A stretch of DNA of 14,246 nucleotides from a bacterium (GCA_026981635.1 JALSIF010000211.1:1-14246), one strand, 5' to 3'. Shown: positions 6,407 to 13,194, counted from the stretch's first letter. The notes: generated from the letters alone by a model not told the origin. Made by a program: numbers and translations.

Positions 6407-6412
6407 CATAAT
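6407..6412 (+). promoter_or_regulatory. -10-like CATAAT seven bases before the lptC-like ATG
   Basis: CATAAT (five of six to TATAAT) ends seven bases before the ATG at 6420, so the transcript would start at or beside the start codon. This supports 6420 over the in-frame ATG at 6411, which lies inside the hexamer. No recognisable -35 or Shine-Dalgarno sequence. Confidence 0.4.
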
Positions 6413-6419
6413 GCCTGGG

Positions 6420-7367
6420 ATGAAAGGCGACCGCCCAGTCCCCCTGGCCCTTGCCCTGGCCCTGCTCCTCTTTGGCCTCCTCATCCTGCCCGGGCTGATG
6501 AGCGCCCGCCGGGAGCGCTTCTCCCACCGGCTCACCGCCAGCCAGATTGAGGTGGCCAAGTTCAGTGAGGTGCTAACCCTCTCCGCCCAGGGTCCGGTAA
6601 AGCTGGTCACCGCTTGGGGAGAGCGGCTGGAGGCGGGCAGGGCGGTGGTTCGGCTTGAGGCGGTGATGCCCGAGCTGGACGAGCTCGCCAGCTCCAAAAT
6701 GGCTGGCAACCGGCTGGCCCGTGAGGTGGCCAAGCTCATGGCCAGCCGGCTGATAGACCTCACCCTGACCGACGGCATCACCTACCACTACCAGTCGGTT
6801 GATGCCTCCGCCGGCCGGGCCTACGCTCAGGGGGAGGCCAGGCAGTGGAGGTTGGAGGGGAAGGTGCGGGTAAGCTACCAGACCACCTCCGGGGTGGTGG
6901 AACTATCCGCAAACTACGGCACCATCCACGCCGACCGCAGGACCATTGAGCTTGTCTCTCCTCAGGGGAGCATCCATTCCGGCGAAGGCAGGGCCGAGCT
7001 ATCCGGCAGGCAGCTCTCCTTTCCCTTTGAGCTTGACCGCTTCACCGTGGAGCAGGGCAGGTTGGACTTCTGGCGCCAGGGGGAACATCTCACCCTGGAG
7101 GCGGAGCAGGTTGAGCTCGTCCGGCAGGGCAGGGAGGACAGGCTTATTGCCGAGGGCAAGGTGAGCCTAAAGCTTCGCGACCTTGCCGTAAGTTGCGCAA
7201 AGCTCACGGTTGAGTTTCCCGCCCGCCGGGCAGTGGCTGAGGGTGGGGTGGTGATCTCCGGTGCCCAGGGCAGCACCCGCGCCCGGTCGGTGGTAATTGA
7301 CTTCTCCGGCCCCGAGGTGGAGCTTTCCTTCCTCGGCCAGGAGGAGACCATCATCAACCTGGACTAG
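6420..7367 (+). CDS. LptC/LptA-like (OstA-fold) membrane-anchored envelope protein
   Basis: 315 residues from the ATG at 6420 (318 from 6411). MKGDRPVP precedes one hydrophobic helix, LALALALLLFGLLILPGLM, then SARRER, which looks like a single N-terminal anchor with the rest outside the membrane. The remainder is beta-rich with repeats of the OstA/LptA/LptC kind, for example HLTLEAEQVELVRQG, LIAEGKVSLKLRDL and AVAEGGVVISGAQG. The last third is the clearest. LptC proteins bridge the inner-membrane LPS exporter to the periplasmic LptA chain. This one is longer than classic LptC (about 190 residues) and may combine LptC-like and LptA-like jellyroll units. Residues about 40-110 do not match anything I recognise and contain a helical, Ala/Leu-rich stretch. 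It is tail to tail with waaA, a Kdo-lipid A enzyme, which fits an LPS transport role. Fold assignment is moderate; exact function is inferred. Confidence 0.62.
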   Translation: MKGDRPVPLALALALLLFGLLILPGLMSARRERFSHRLTASQIEVAKFSEVLTLSAQGPVKLVTAWGERLEAGRAVVRLEAVMPELDELASSKMAGNRLAREVAKLMASRLIDLTLTDGITYHYQSVDASAGRAYAQGEARQWRLEGKVRVSYQTTSGVVELSANYGTIHADRRTIELVSPQGSIHSGEGRAELSGRQLSFPFELDRFTVEQGRLDFWRQGEHLTLEAEQVELVRQGREDRLIAEGKVSLKLRDLAVSCAKLTVEFPARRAVAEGGVVISGAQGSTRARSVVIDFSGPEVELSFLGQEETIINLD

Positions 7368-8698
7368 CCCTTCCCCTTCTCCATCAGCTCCACCAGCCAC
7401 CCGGCAGTAAGCTCCGCCGCCCGGCTGGCCTCAAGCACCACCTCCTTCCCTCTCTCTCCGGCCTGCCTGAAATCATCCGGACTTCTGAGGAAGCGGGCCA
7501 GCTCCCTTTCTAACTCTCCTTCGTCGCTCACCTTAACCAGCGCGCCCACCTGGGACAGCTTGGTTGCCTCTTCTTGAACGCTTGCCAGGTTAGGGCCTGC
7601 CATGAGTGGTACCCCGAACTGGGCCGCCTCGTAGAGGTTGTGCCCTCCGATGCGGGGGTGAAAGCTCCCCCCCATCACCACCAGACTGGCTAGGGGATAG
7701 AGCCTCGCCAAGTGCCCGATGGTATCCACCAGGAGCACCCGCTCCTCCTCACCCCCACCGGAGCCGGTGACCTTGCCTGCAAGGATTTCTGATAGGCAGG
7801 CCCAGCGCAGGTTGAAGCGCTCCATGAGAAGCCGTTTAAGCTCCTCGCTTCGCTCCGGGTGGCGGGGTGCTAGCACCACCCTGACCGGTCGTCCAACCTG
7901 CCTTTCCGCCTCCATTAGGGCAGCGAGGATCAGGGACTCCTCACAGGCCTCCTTGCCGCTGGGCAGAGGGTGGGTGGATGCGACTGCCACGATGGGGATC
8001 TCTCGTCCATCTGTCCAGCCCATGGCTCCAAGGACAAGAGAAAGGAACTCCTGGTCCACTTGCTCCGGCAGGCGCGAATACTTGGTGTTGCCCGAGACCC
8101 GGATCTTTGCGCCGCTGCCGAGGAGTTTGCTGAAGGCTTCCGCCATCGCCTCGTTCTGGGCGATGATTAGGTCAAACAGCCCGTAGAGCTCCCGGCTGAA
8201 GCGCCTCTTTAGGGGCCCCCGCTTGGTCCTCAGGAAAATGCGGGCGTTGGCCAGTGCCCTGGGCACCCCCATCCGGCCCAGGCGCAGGAGAAGGTTGGGC
8301 CAGGCCTCCGCCTCAAAGGAGACGAACAGGGTGGGCCTCACTCTGGTGAAGAACCTTCCCAGGGTCCGCGGCAGGTCAAGGGGAAAGTAGGCCTCTACTG
8401 CCCCCAGCCCCGCCGCCTCCTCCCCCAGGACCTTCCTGCCGGTGGGGGTGGTGGTGGTGATAAGTAGGGTGGTCTCAGGCCTTAGCCTTAGAAGCTCCCT
8501 TGCCACCGGCATCAGCGCCCGAACTTCGCCTACGCTTACCCCGTGGAGCCAGATCAGGGGCCTTCCCGGGGGAAGCTCTGGCAGCTTTCTTGCGCTCCGC
8601 TCGGCGAATCCCTCTCCGAGCTTTGGGTGGGAAGAGGCCCAGGCAAGCACCAGGGGCTCGGCAAGCCAGGTAAGGAGGGTGTAGAGGCGAATGAGCAC
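7364..8698 (-). CDS. waaA: 3-deoxy-D-manno-octulosonic acid (Kdo) transferase
   Basis: 444-residue GT30-family glycosyltransferase that adds Kdo from CMP-Kdo to lipid A precursor at the inner membrane. The N-terminal hydrophobic segment LYTLLTWLAEPLVLAWA acts as a membrane anchor. The expected catalytic base is Glu33 in GFAERSA, where the family usually has ERxG. The donor-site blocks are IWLHGVSVGEVRA (about 49-61), then TTTTPTG, EAEAWPNLL and GNTKYSR. PRHPERSEEL and VVMGGSFHPRIGGHNLYEAAQFGVP follow in the C-terminal domain. The family usually shows GGHNxxEPA; here Pro is replaced by Ala. Length is normal. The start is GTG with a TAAAAT hexamer six bases upstream and no obvious RBS. It is the last gene of the tyrS-acd-acpS-waaA run, with its stop overlapping that of the lptC-like gene. 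It is strong evidence for a Kdo-LPS outer membrane. Confidence 0.93.
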   Translation of the reverse strand: MLIRLYTLLTWLAEPLVLAWASSHPKLGEGFAERSARKLPELPPGRPLIWLHGVSVGEVRALMPVARELLRLRPETTLLITTTTPTGRKVLGEEAAGLGAVEAYFPLDLPRTLGRFFTRVRPTLFVSFEAEAWPNLLLRLGRMGVPRALANARIFLRTKRGPLKRRFSRELYGLFDLIIAQNEAMAEAFSKLLGSGAKIRVSGNTKYSRLPEQVDQEFLSLVLGAMGWTDGREIPIVAVASTHPLPSGKEACEESLILAALMEAERQVGRPVRVVLAPRHPERSEELKRLLMERFNLRWACLSEILAGKVTGSGGGEEERVLLVDTIGHLARLYPLASLVVMGGSFHPRIGGHNLYEAAQFGVPLMAGPNLASVQEEATKLSQVGALVKVSDEGELERELARFLRSPDDFRQAGERGKEVVLEASRAAELTAGWLVELMEKGKG

Positions 8699-8704
8699 GG
8701 GGCG

Positions 8705-8710
8705 ATTTTA
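8705..8710 (-). promoter_or_regulatory. -10-like TAAAAT six bases before the waaA GTG
   Basis: On the minus strand TAAAAT (five of six to TATAAT) is followed by CGCCCC and then the GTG start of waaA. It lies in the 26-base gap after acpS and could give waaA its own leaderless transcript in addition to read-through from acpS. No clear -35. Confidence 0.4.
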
Positions 8711-8724
8711 GGCCCTGCCCTGGG

Positions 8725-9096
8725 TCAGCTTTCCGGCTCCTCCACCACCACCACGACCACCGCGTGGCTGCGGTGGTGGGAGATGGTGAGGTGGACTTCC
8801 CAGCCCAGCCGCTCCATCTTCTCCCTCAGTGCACCGTGAAACCTGAAGTAGGGCATTCCTGAGTCGTAATGACAGACCTCAAGCTCCCTGGCCCGGAAGC
8901 GCAGGTTGGTTGCCTTGAAGAAGGCCTCCCGGGCAGCAAAGCAGGCGGCAAGGTGCTGGTAGGGGTGCTTTCGGTTGCGAAAGGACCACTCCCGCTCCCC
9001 CTCGCTGAACATCCGCTCAAGGAACCGGGGGTTTTCCCGGCATACCTTGGCCACCCGCTCTATTTCAATGAGGTCAACCCCGATGCCGATGATCAA
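8725..9096 (-). CDS. acpS: Holo-[acyl-carrier-protein] synthase (TTG start)
   Basis: 123-residue AcpS-type phosphopantetheinyl transferase, which moves the 4'-phosphopantetheine arm of CoA onto a serine of acyl carrier protein. The N-terminal signature IIGIGVDLIEIERV carries Mg-binding Asp8. The second signature CFAAREAFFKA carries Glu57 and Lys61, and the C-terminal core is VHLTISHHRSHA. Length fits the family. The tail is unusual: six consecutive valines (113-118) encoded by a CCA/CAC-rich simple-sequence stretch, then EEPES. The glycine that normally follows the AKEAFFKAL block is absent. The start is TTG at 9096; starting at the next Met would delete the first signature, and GGAG seven bases upstream supports TTG. 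It is 14 bases downstream of the acyl-CoA dehydrogenase and probably cotranscribed with it. Confidence 0.92.
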   Translation of the reverse strand: MIIGIGVDLIEIERVAKVCRENPRFLERMFSEGEREWSFRNRKHPYQHLAACFAAREAFFKATNLRFRARELEVCHYDSGMPYFRFHGALREKMERLGWEVHLTISHHRSHAVVVVVVEEPES

Positions 9097-9110
9097 GGCT
9101 CCACTCCGCC

Positions 9111-10295
9111 CTAGGCCACTCCCTCCAGTTCGGCAAACTGGGGCAGCTCGCCGATCACCTCACGACCAATCACCAGCCGCTGGATCTCACTGGTCCCCTC
9201 GCCGATGGTGCAGAGCTTGGCGTCGCGGTAGATGCGCTCCACCTCATACTCCTTGGTGTAGCCGTAGCCGCCGTGGATCTGGATCGCCTTGTGACAGACC
9301 CACAGGGTGTTCTCGCTGGCGAAGTACTTGGCCATGGCGCACTCCTTGGTTGCCTTCTCCCCCTTATCGCGAAGATATGCGGCGTGGTAGACCAAAAGCT
9401 GGCTTGCCTCAATGCGGGTGGCCATTTCTGCCAGGTAGTCGCGGATGGTGTCAAAGCCGGCGATGGGGCGGCCGAAGGCGCTGCGCTCCTTGGCGTACTT
9501 GAGCGCCCGCTCAAAGGCGGCCCTGGCTAGGCCCACCGCCATCGCCCCGATGATCACCCGACCCGAGTCCAGGGTGGTCATGAAGTTCCTGAAGCCTTCC
9601 CCCTCCTCGCCCAGCCGGTTCTCCACCGGCACCTTCACATTCTCCAGGAAGATCTGGCTGGTCTGGCTGGCCCTCAGGCCCAGCTTGTCCTCGTCCTTGC
9701 CGTGGGTGATGCCCGCAAAGCCTTTCTCCAGGATGAAGCTGGTGATCCCCTTGGTGCCGGGGGCGTCCGAGGTCTTGGCGGTGATCACCATCACATCGGC
9801 GCTGCCCCCGTTGGTCATCCACATCTTGGTCCCGTTGATGACGTAGTAGTCCCCCTCGCGCACCGCCCGAGTCTGGGTGGCGGCGGCGTCGCTTCCCGCC
9901 TGGGGCTCACTGAGGCCAAAGGCCCCTAGCCACTCCCCGCTGCACAGCTTGGGCAGGTACTTCTGCTTCTGCTCCTCGGTGCCGAAGCGGTAGATGGGAT
10001 AGCAGCAGAGGGAGAGATGCGCCGCCAGAGTGAGGGCGGTGGAGCCACAGCCCCGCGCCACCTCCTCCATGGCGATGGCAAAGGCGGTTAGATCCATCCC
10101 CATCCCGCCATACTCCTCCGGGATGTGGATGCCGGTCAGGCCCAGCTCGGCCATCGCCTTGAAGTTCTCCCAGGGAAACTCCCCGCTCTCGTCAAGCTCT
10201 CTAGCCCGGGGCGCCAGCACCTCGTCGGAGAACTCGGCCACCATCTCCCTGAGCATGCGGTGCTCGTCTTTGAAGAAGGGAAGGTCAATGCTCAT
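9111..10295 (-). CDS. Acyl-CoA dehydrogenase
   Basis: 394-residue FAD-dependent acyl-CoA dehydrogenase of standard length, catalysing the alpha-beta desaturation of an acyl-CoA with electrons passed to an electron-transfer flavoprotein. The N-terminal helical domain includes GIHIPEEYGGMGMD (55-68). The middle beta-domain has GAFGLSEPQAGSDAAA (124-139, flavin contacts) and INGTKMWMTNGG (153-164). The C-terminal domain has KYAKERSAFGRPIAGFDTIRD and IQIHGGYGYTKEYEVERIYRDAK. Glu366 in IGEGTSEIQR matches the catalytic base position of short-chain/butyryl-type enzymes. This suggests a short- or medium-chain saturated substrate, but related branched-chain or benzylsuccinyl-type enzymes share it. The ATG is preceded by GGTGAGGAG. 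It lies 80 bases downstream of tyrS and 14 bases before acpS. No etfAB genes are in the window. Confidence 0.93.
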   Translation of the reverse strand: MSIDLPFFKDEHRMLREMVAEFSDEVLAPRARELDESGEFPWENFKAMAELGLTGIHIPEEYGGMGMDLTAFAIAMEEVARGCGSTALTLAAHLSLCCYPIYRFGTEEQKQKYLPKLCSGEWLGAFGLSEPQAGSDAAATQTRAVREGDYYVINGTKMWMTNGGSADVMVITAKTSDAPGTKGITSFILEKGFAGITHGKDEDKLGLRASQTSQIFLENVKVPVENRLGEEGEGFRNFMTTLDSGRVIIGAMAVGLARAAFERALKYAKERSAFGRPIAGFDTIRDYLAEMATRIEASQLLVYHAAYLRDKGEKATKECAMAKYFASENTLWVCHKAIQIHGGYGYTKEYEVERIYRDAKLCTIGEGTSEIQRLVIGREVIGELPQFAELEGVA

Positions 10296-10375
10296 GGCTC
10301 CTCACCCACTCATAACTAGGCCTGGATTTCCCGCCGGGGCGGGGCTTCCGATGATATCAGGCTCCCCCTCTGCTC
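10296..10375 (-). other. tyrS-acd intergenic region with GC-rich hairpin
   Basis: Eighty bases between the tyrS stop and the acd start. It contains a CCCGC-CGGG-GCGGG hairpin (about 10330-10343) with no following U-tract on the minus strand and an 8-base TGATATCA palindrome. The SD-like GGTGAGGAG of acd lies at its end. I see no convincing promoter or intrinsic terminator and no Rex-type box. Confidence 0.35.
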
Positions 10376-11647
10376 CTAGTCTGCCGCCTTGAGGTAGAAG
10401 TGGCGCTTCTTGCCCAGGGAGAGGAGGTAGCTCTGGCGGGCAGGGATCTCCTGGGCGGGGCTCTCCACCGGAACCAGCTCCCCTGGCCGGCCCTCCTCTA
10501 CCTTGCGAAGCCTCACCGCCCCCTGGCGGATGAGTCGCTCAAGCTCCTTGGCGCTGCCGATCTTGCCGTGCTCGCGGAGCACCTGCTTCAGGGTAAAGCT
10601 TTCCGCCCGGGGCAGGGGGATGGTGAGCTCCGGGTCGTCAATCACCGCCGAGAGGTCGTGTTCCAGGAAGCGTTTGGCGATGCGGGCCGCCGCCTCCTCC
10701 ACCTCTTCTTTGGGGTGGAAGCGGCGGGCGATCTCTTCGGCCAGGGAAAGCTTCTTCCGGATGGCCGCCTCCCCCCGAAGGCTTCCCGACGAGAGCCCCT
10801 CCTCAATCCTTTTTATCTCCTCCCTCGGCCAGTCGGTGAGTAGCTCCGCATAGCTTGGCATCAGCCGGTCGGGCAGGTTCATCAGCTTGTCAAGCATCAT
10901 CTCCGCCGGCTCGGTTAGGGCGACGAAGTTGCCCTCGCTCTTGCTCATCTTCTTCTCCCCGTCAATCCCCACCAAAAGCGGCAGGGTGATCACCACCTGG
11001 GGGGGCTCTCCGAAGTGGCGCTGGATGTCCCGGCCCACCAGCAGGTTGAATTCCTGGTCGGTCCCGCCAAGCTCAACATCTGCTTCCACCGCCACCGAGT
11101 CGTAGCCCTGCATCAGGCAGTAGAGAAACTCGTGCAGGCTGATGGGGATGCCCGCCCGGAAGCGCTCCTGGTAGTCGTTTCGCTCAAGCAGCCGGGCAAC
11201 TGTAATGGTGCTGGCAAGCTCAATCACCTGCCGGAGCCTAAGCTCGTCCAGCCATTCCGAATTGAAGCGGAGCTCAAAGTTCTTCTCGGTGTCAAGCACC
11301 AGCCCAGCCTGCTCCACGTAGGTCTTAGCGTTCTTCTCCACCTCTTCTCGGGTAAGCATGGGGCGGGTGCTCTTTTTCCCCGAAGGGTCGCCGATCATGG
11401 CGGTGAAGTCGCCGATGATGAGCACCGCCGTGTGCCCCAGGGCCTGGAAGTGGGCAAGCTTTGATAGCACCACCGCATGCCCCAGGTGCAGGTCGGGGTA
11501 GGTAGGGTCCACCCCCAGCTTCACCCTGAGCGGCCGCCCCTCCTTCTGGGCGAGGGCAAGCTTCTCGGCCAGGGCCTCCTCGCTGGGCAGCACCTTGGCC
11601 ACTCCGCGAAGAAGCAGGTCAAGCTCCTTTTCCACCGCCTCTCCCAT
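10376..11647 (-). CDS. tyrS: Tyrosyl-tRNA synthetase
   Basis: 423-residue class I aminoacyl-tRNA synthetase charging tRNA-Tyr. The Rossmann catalytic domain includes VKLGVDPTYPDLHLGHAVVL with the HIGH-type motif HLGH (54-57). IIGDFTAMIGDPSGKKSTRP (78-96) and SLHEFLYCLMQGYDS follow. The tyrosine/ATP pocket is at ELGGTDQEFNLLVGRDIQ (194-198 = GGTDQ), and KMSKS is at 233-237. A C-terminal S4-like RNA-binding domain is visible at about 355-420 (FTLKQVLREHGKIGSAKELERLIRQGAVRL). The DPTxPDLHLGH and GDPSG pattern places it with the TyrZ-like/Thermus-like branch. The ATG at 11647 is divergent from menG. With only 81 bases upstream there is no room for a T-box leader, and none is seen. An extended -10 (TGCTATATT) lies close to the ATG. 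It is first in the tyrS-acd-acpS-waaA direction. Confidence 0.96.
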   Translation of the reverse strand: MGEAVEKELDLLLRGVAKVLPSEEALAEKLALAQKEGRPLRVKLGVDPTYPDLHLGHAVVLSKLAHFQALGHTAVLIIGDFTAMIGDPSGKKSTRPMLTREEVEKNAKTYVEQAGLVLDTEKNFELRFNSEWLDELRLRQVIELASTITVARLLERNDYQERFRAGIPISLHEFLYCLMQGYDSVAVEADVELGGTDQEFNLLVGRDIQRHFGEPPQVVITLPLLVGIDGEKKMSKSEGNFVALTEPAEMMLDKLMNLPDRLMPSYAELLTDWPREEIKRIEEGLSSGSLRGEAAIRKKLSLAEEIARRFHPKEEVEEAAARIAKRFLEHDLSAVIDDPELTIPLPRAESFTLKQVLREHGKIGSAKELERLIRQGAVRLRKVEEGRPGELVPVESPAQEIPARQSYLLSLGKKRHFYLKAAD

Positions 11648-11657
11648 GGGCCTCTGG

Positions 11658-11666
11658 AATATAGCA
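11658..11666 (-). promoter_or_regulatory. Extended -10 TGCTATATT upstream of tyrS
   Basis: On the minus strand TGC-TATATT (11666-11658) is an extended -10 motif with five of six matches in the hexamer. It leaves ten bases before the tyrS ATG, so the leader would be about four bases. The -35 region is weak, as is common for extended -10 promoters. Confidence 0.5.
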
Positions 11667-11718
11667 GTAGCCCGCTCTCAGGGAAGTTGCCGGGTGACCA
11701 AAACTCCGCCCGGCCAAG

Positions 11719-11724
11719 TAGTAT
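11719..11724 (+). promoter_or_regulatory. -10-like TAGTAT just before menG
   Basis: TAGTAT (four of six to TATAAT, keeping the key first A and last T) ends four bases before the menG ATG at 11729. No Shine-Dalgarno sequence is apparent. If it is the real -10, the expected start point would fall slightly inside the gene, so the box or the start codon may be off. Confidence 0.3.
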
Positions 11725-11728
11725 TGAC

Positions 11729-12496
11729 ATGTTGGCTGAGGAGTCTGGACAGGCGACCGAGAGCGAGCGGGTTGACCCCGGCTTCGTGCGCGCCCTGTTT
11801 GACCGCATCGCGCCGGTCTACGACCCCATGAACCTGCTTATAAGCTTTGGCCTAAACCACCGCTGGAAGCGGGCCACGGTGAGACTTGCCGGCACCGCCA
11901 CCCCGGGGGCGAGGGTGCTTGACCTCTGCTGCGGCTCCGGTGATCTCGCCCTGATTTCGGCCCGGCTGGTTGGCCCGGGGGGCAGGGTGGTGGGACTGGA
12001 CTTCAGCCCCCGCATGCTTGAGGTCTTCCGCCGCCGCCTTGCCCGCCTATCCAGGGAAGGGAAGGGGGCAGTTCTCGCTCCCGTTGAGCTGGTGATGGGG
12101 GATGCCACCGACCTCTCCGCCTTTCCCGAGGCAAGCTTTAACCTCATCACCATCGGCTTTGGGTTGAGAAACCTGGCCGACCCGGAGGCCTGCCTCAGGG
12201 AGAGCCTGAGGGTGCTTCGGCCGGGCGGTGCCATGTCCATCCTGGACCTTTCCAAACCGGTCCACCCCCTGATCTATCCCGGCTACCTGGTCCACATGTG
12301 GGTGGTGCTTCCCATCCTCTCCACCCTCACCACCGGAAGTCCTAAAAACTACCTCTGGCTGGTGCGCTCCCTGGGCCGCTTTCCCGACCGGGAGGGGCTG
12401 AAAAGGATGATGGAATCGGTCGGTTTTGTTAAGGTTTCAGTCCACCCCCTGGCTGGTGGGGTTGCCGCCATCCATGTGGGGAGGAAACCTGGTTAG
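11729..12496 (+). CDS. menG: Demethylmenaquinone/ubiquinone methyltransferase (UbiE/MenG family)
   Basis: 255-residue SAM-dependent C-methyltransferase of the UbiE/MenG family; MenG methylates demethylmenaquinone in the last step of menaquinone synthesis. The family opener FVRALFDRIAPVYDPMNLLISFGLNHRWKR is at about 19-48. SAM motif I is LDLCCGSGDLA (64-74), where most members read LDVACGTGD. GLDFSPRMLEVFRR is the acidic second-strand motif, followed by GDATDLSAFPEASFNLITIGFGLRNL, with the diagnostic GLRNL. LRPGGAMSILDLSKP and the C-terminal GGVAAIHVG complete the fold. The open frame extends back to 11477, but that part is antisense to tyrS. The ATG at 11729 gives a normal family N-terminus. 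It is divergent from tyrS and eight bases before rex, and the stop codon overlaps the presumed rex RBS. Menaquinone rather than ubiquinone is inferred from the likely non-proteobacterial host. Confidence 0.9.
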   Translation: MLAEESGQATESERVDPGFVRALFDRIAPVYDPMNLLISFGLNHRWKRATVRLAGTATPGARVLDLCCGSGDLALISARLVGPGGRVVGLDFSPRMLEVFRRRLARLSREGKGAVLAPVELVMGDATDLSAFPEASFNLITIGFGLRNLADPEACLRESLRVLRPGGAMSILDLSKPVHPLIYPGYLVHMWVVLPILSTLTTGSPKNYLWLVRSLGRFPDREGLKRMMESVGFVKVSVHPLAGGVAAIHVGRKPG

Positions 12497-12498
12497 GA
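12495..12498 (+). promoter_or_regulatory. RBS of rex overlapping the menG stop
   Basis: AGGA at 12495-12498 is six bases before the rex ATG and overlaps the TAG stop of menG (12494-12496). It supports the ATG at 12505 and translational linkage of menG and rex. The same bases read TAGGAT, so a -10 role cannot be excluded. Confidence 0.45.
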
Positions 12499-12504
12499 TC
12501 GCTC

Positions 12505-13194
12505 ATGGGACGCTCGGGAGAGAAAAGTCGCCAGGGGATCCCCTACTCCACCGTTCTCCGCCTGGCCAGCTACCTTCGCACCCTGGAGTGGCTCAGCATG
12601 CTCGGGGTGACCACCGTCTCCTCGGAGGAGCTGGCCCGCCAGGTGGGAGTAAACAGCTACCTGGTGCGCAAGGACCTGAGCTACTTCGGCGAGTTTGGGG
12701 TACGCGGCTTTGGCTACCCGGTAGGCGACCTCATCGCCGTGTTAAGGGAGATCCTGGACCTCAACCGCGACCACTACGCCGTCCTGGTTGGGGTGGGCAA
12801 CCTGGGCCGGGCACTGGTCCGCTACTACGGGTTTGCCCGCGAGGGCTTCAAGCTTTCGGCAGTGTTTGACTCAAGTCCACGCAAGATAGGCACCCGCTTC
12901 AATGGACACCAGGTTAGGCCGGTGGGTGAGCTGGTGGACTACCTGCGTTCGGCCGACCCGCCGGTGGAGCTGGGCATCATCACCGTTCCCGCCATGGCCG
13001 CCCAGTTTGTGGGAGATCTCATGGTGGTGGGAGGGGTAAAGGGCATTCTCAACTTTTCTCCCGTCCGCCTGCAGGTCCCCGGCCACATCCACCTGCTCAA
13101 CGTGGACCTGGTTTCCCACCTTGAGGTGCTGAGCTTTTACATCGCCCGGGAGCGTCCCTTCTCCCTGCCGGCAGGCAGGTCAACCGCCGGATGA
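12505..13194 (+). CDS. rex: Redox-sensing transcriptional repressor Rex
   Basis: 229-residue Rex repressor, a homodimer that binds DNA when NADH/NAD+ is low and releases it when NADH rises. The N-terminal winged helix carries IPYSTVLRLASYLRTLEWL and the recognition region NSYLVRKDLSYFGEFGVRGFGY (50-71); the family usually reads NPAQIRKDLSYFGEFG. The Rossmann domain has VGVGNLGRAL (95-104) and an NAD-specific acid, Asp122, in VFDSSPRKIG. IITVPAMAAQ and ILNFSP follow. The last part, LLNVDLVSHLEVLSFYIAR, is the swapped dimer helix. It is slightly longer than usual at the C-terminus (RERPFSLPAGRSTAG). It sits behind menG, linking quinone biosynthesis to redox control. I found no TTGTGA-N6-TCACAA-type Rex box in the window, so its targets here are unknown. 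Confidence 0.96.
   Translation: MGRSGEKSRQGIPYSTVLRLASYLRTLEWLSMLGVTTVSSEELARQVGVNSYLVRKDLSYFGEFGVRGFGYPVGDLIAVLREILDLNRDHYAVLVGVGNLGRALVRYYGFAREGFKLSAVFDSSPRKIGTRFNGHQVRPVGELVDYLRSADPPVELGIITVPAMAAQFVGDLMVVGGVKGILNFSPVRLQVPGHIHLLNVDLVSHLEVLSFYIARERPFSLPAGRSTAG

Noticed and set aside
10330-10343. GC-rich hairpin as a Rho-independent terminator for tyrS
   Set aside because: On the minus strand the stem is followed by AAATCC rather than a T-run, so it lacks the second half of an intrinsic terminator.
11477-11728. N-terminal extension of menG
   Set aside because: It is antisense to tyrS and composition changes abruptly; the family N-terminus begins after the ATG at 11729.
11648-11728. T-box riboswitch upstream of tyrS
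   Set aside because: Only 81 bases separate tyrS and menG, too short for a T-box leader, and no T-box core or terminator hairpin is visible.
13164-13175. Palindrome CCTGCCGGCAGG at the end of rex as an operator
   Set aside because: GC-rich 12-mer inside coding sequence of a GC-rich genome; likely chance, and not positioned at a promoter element.
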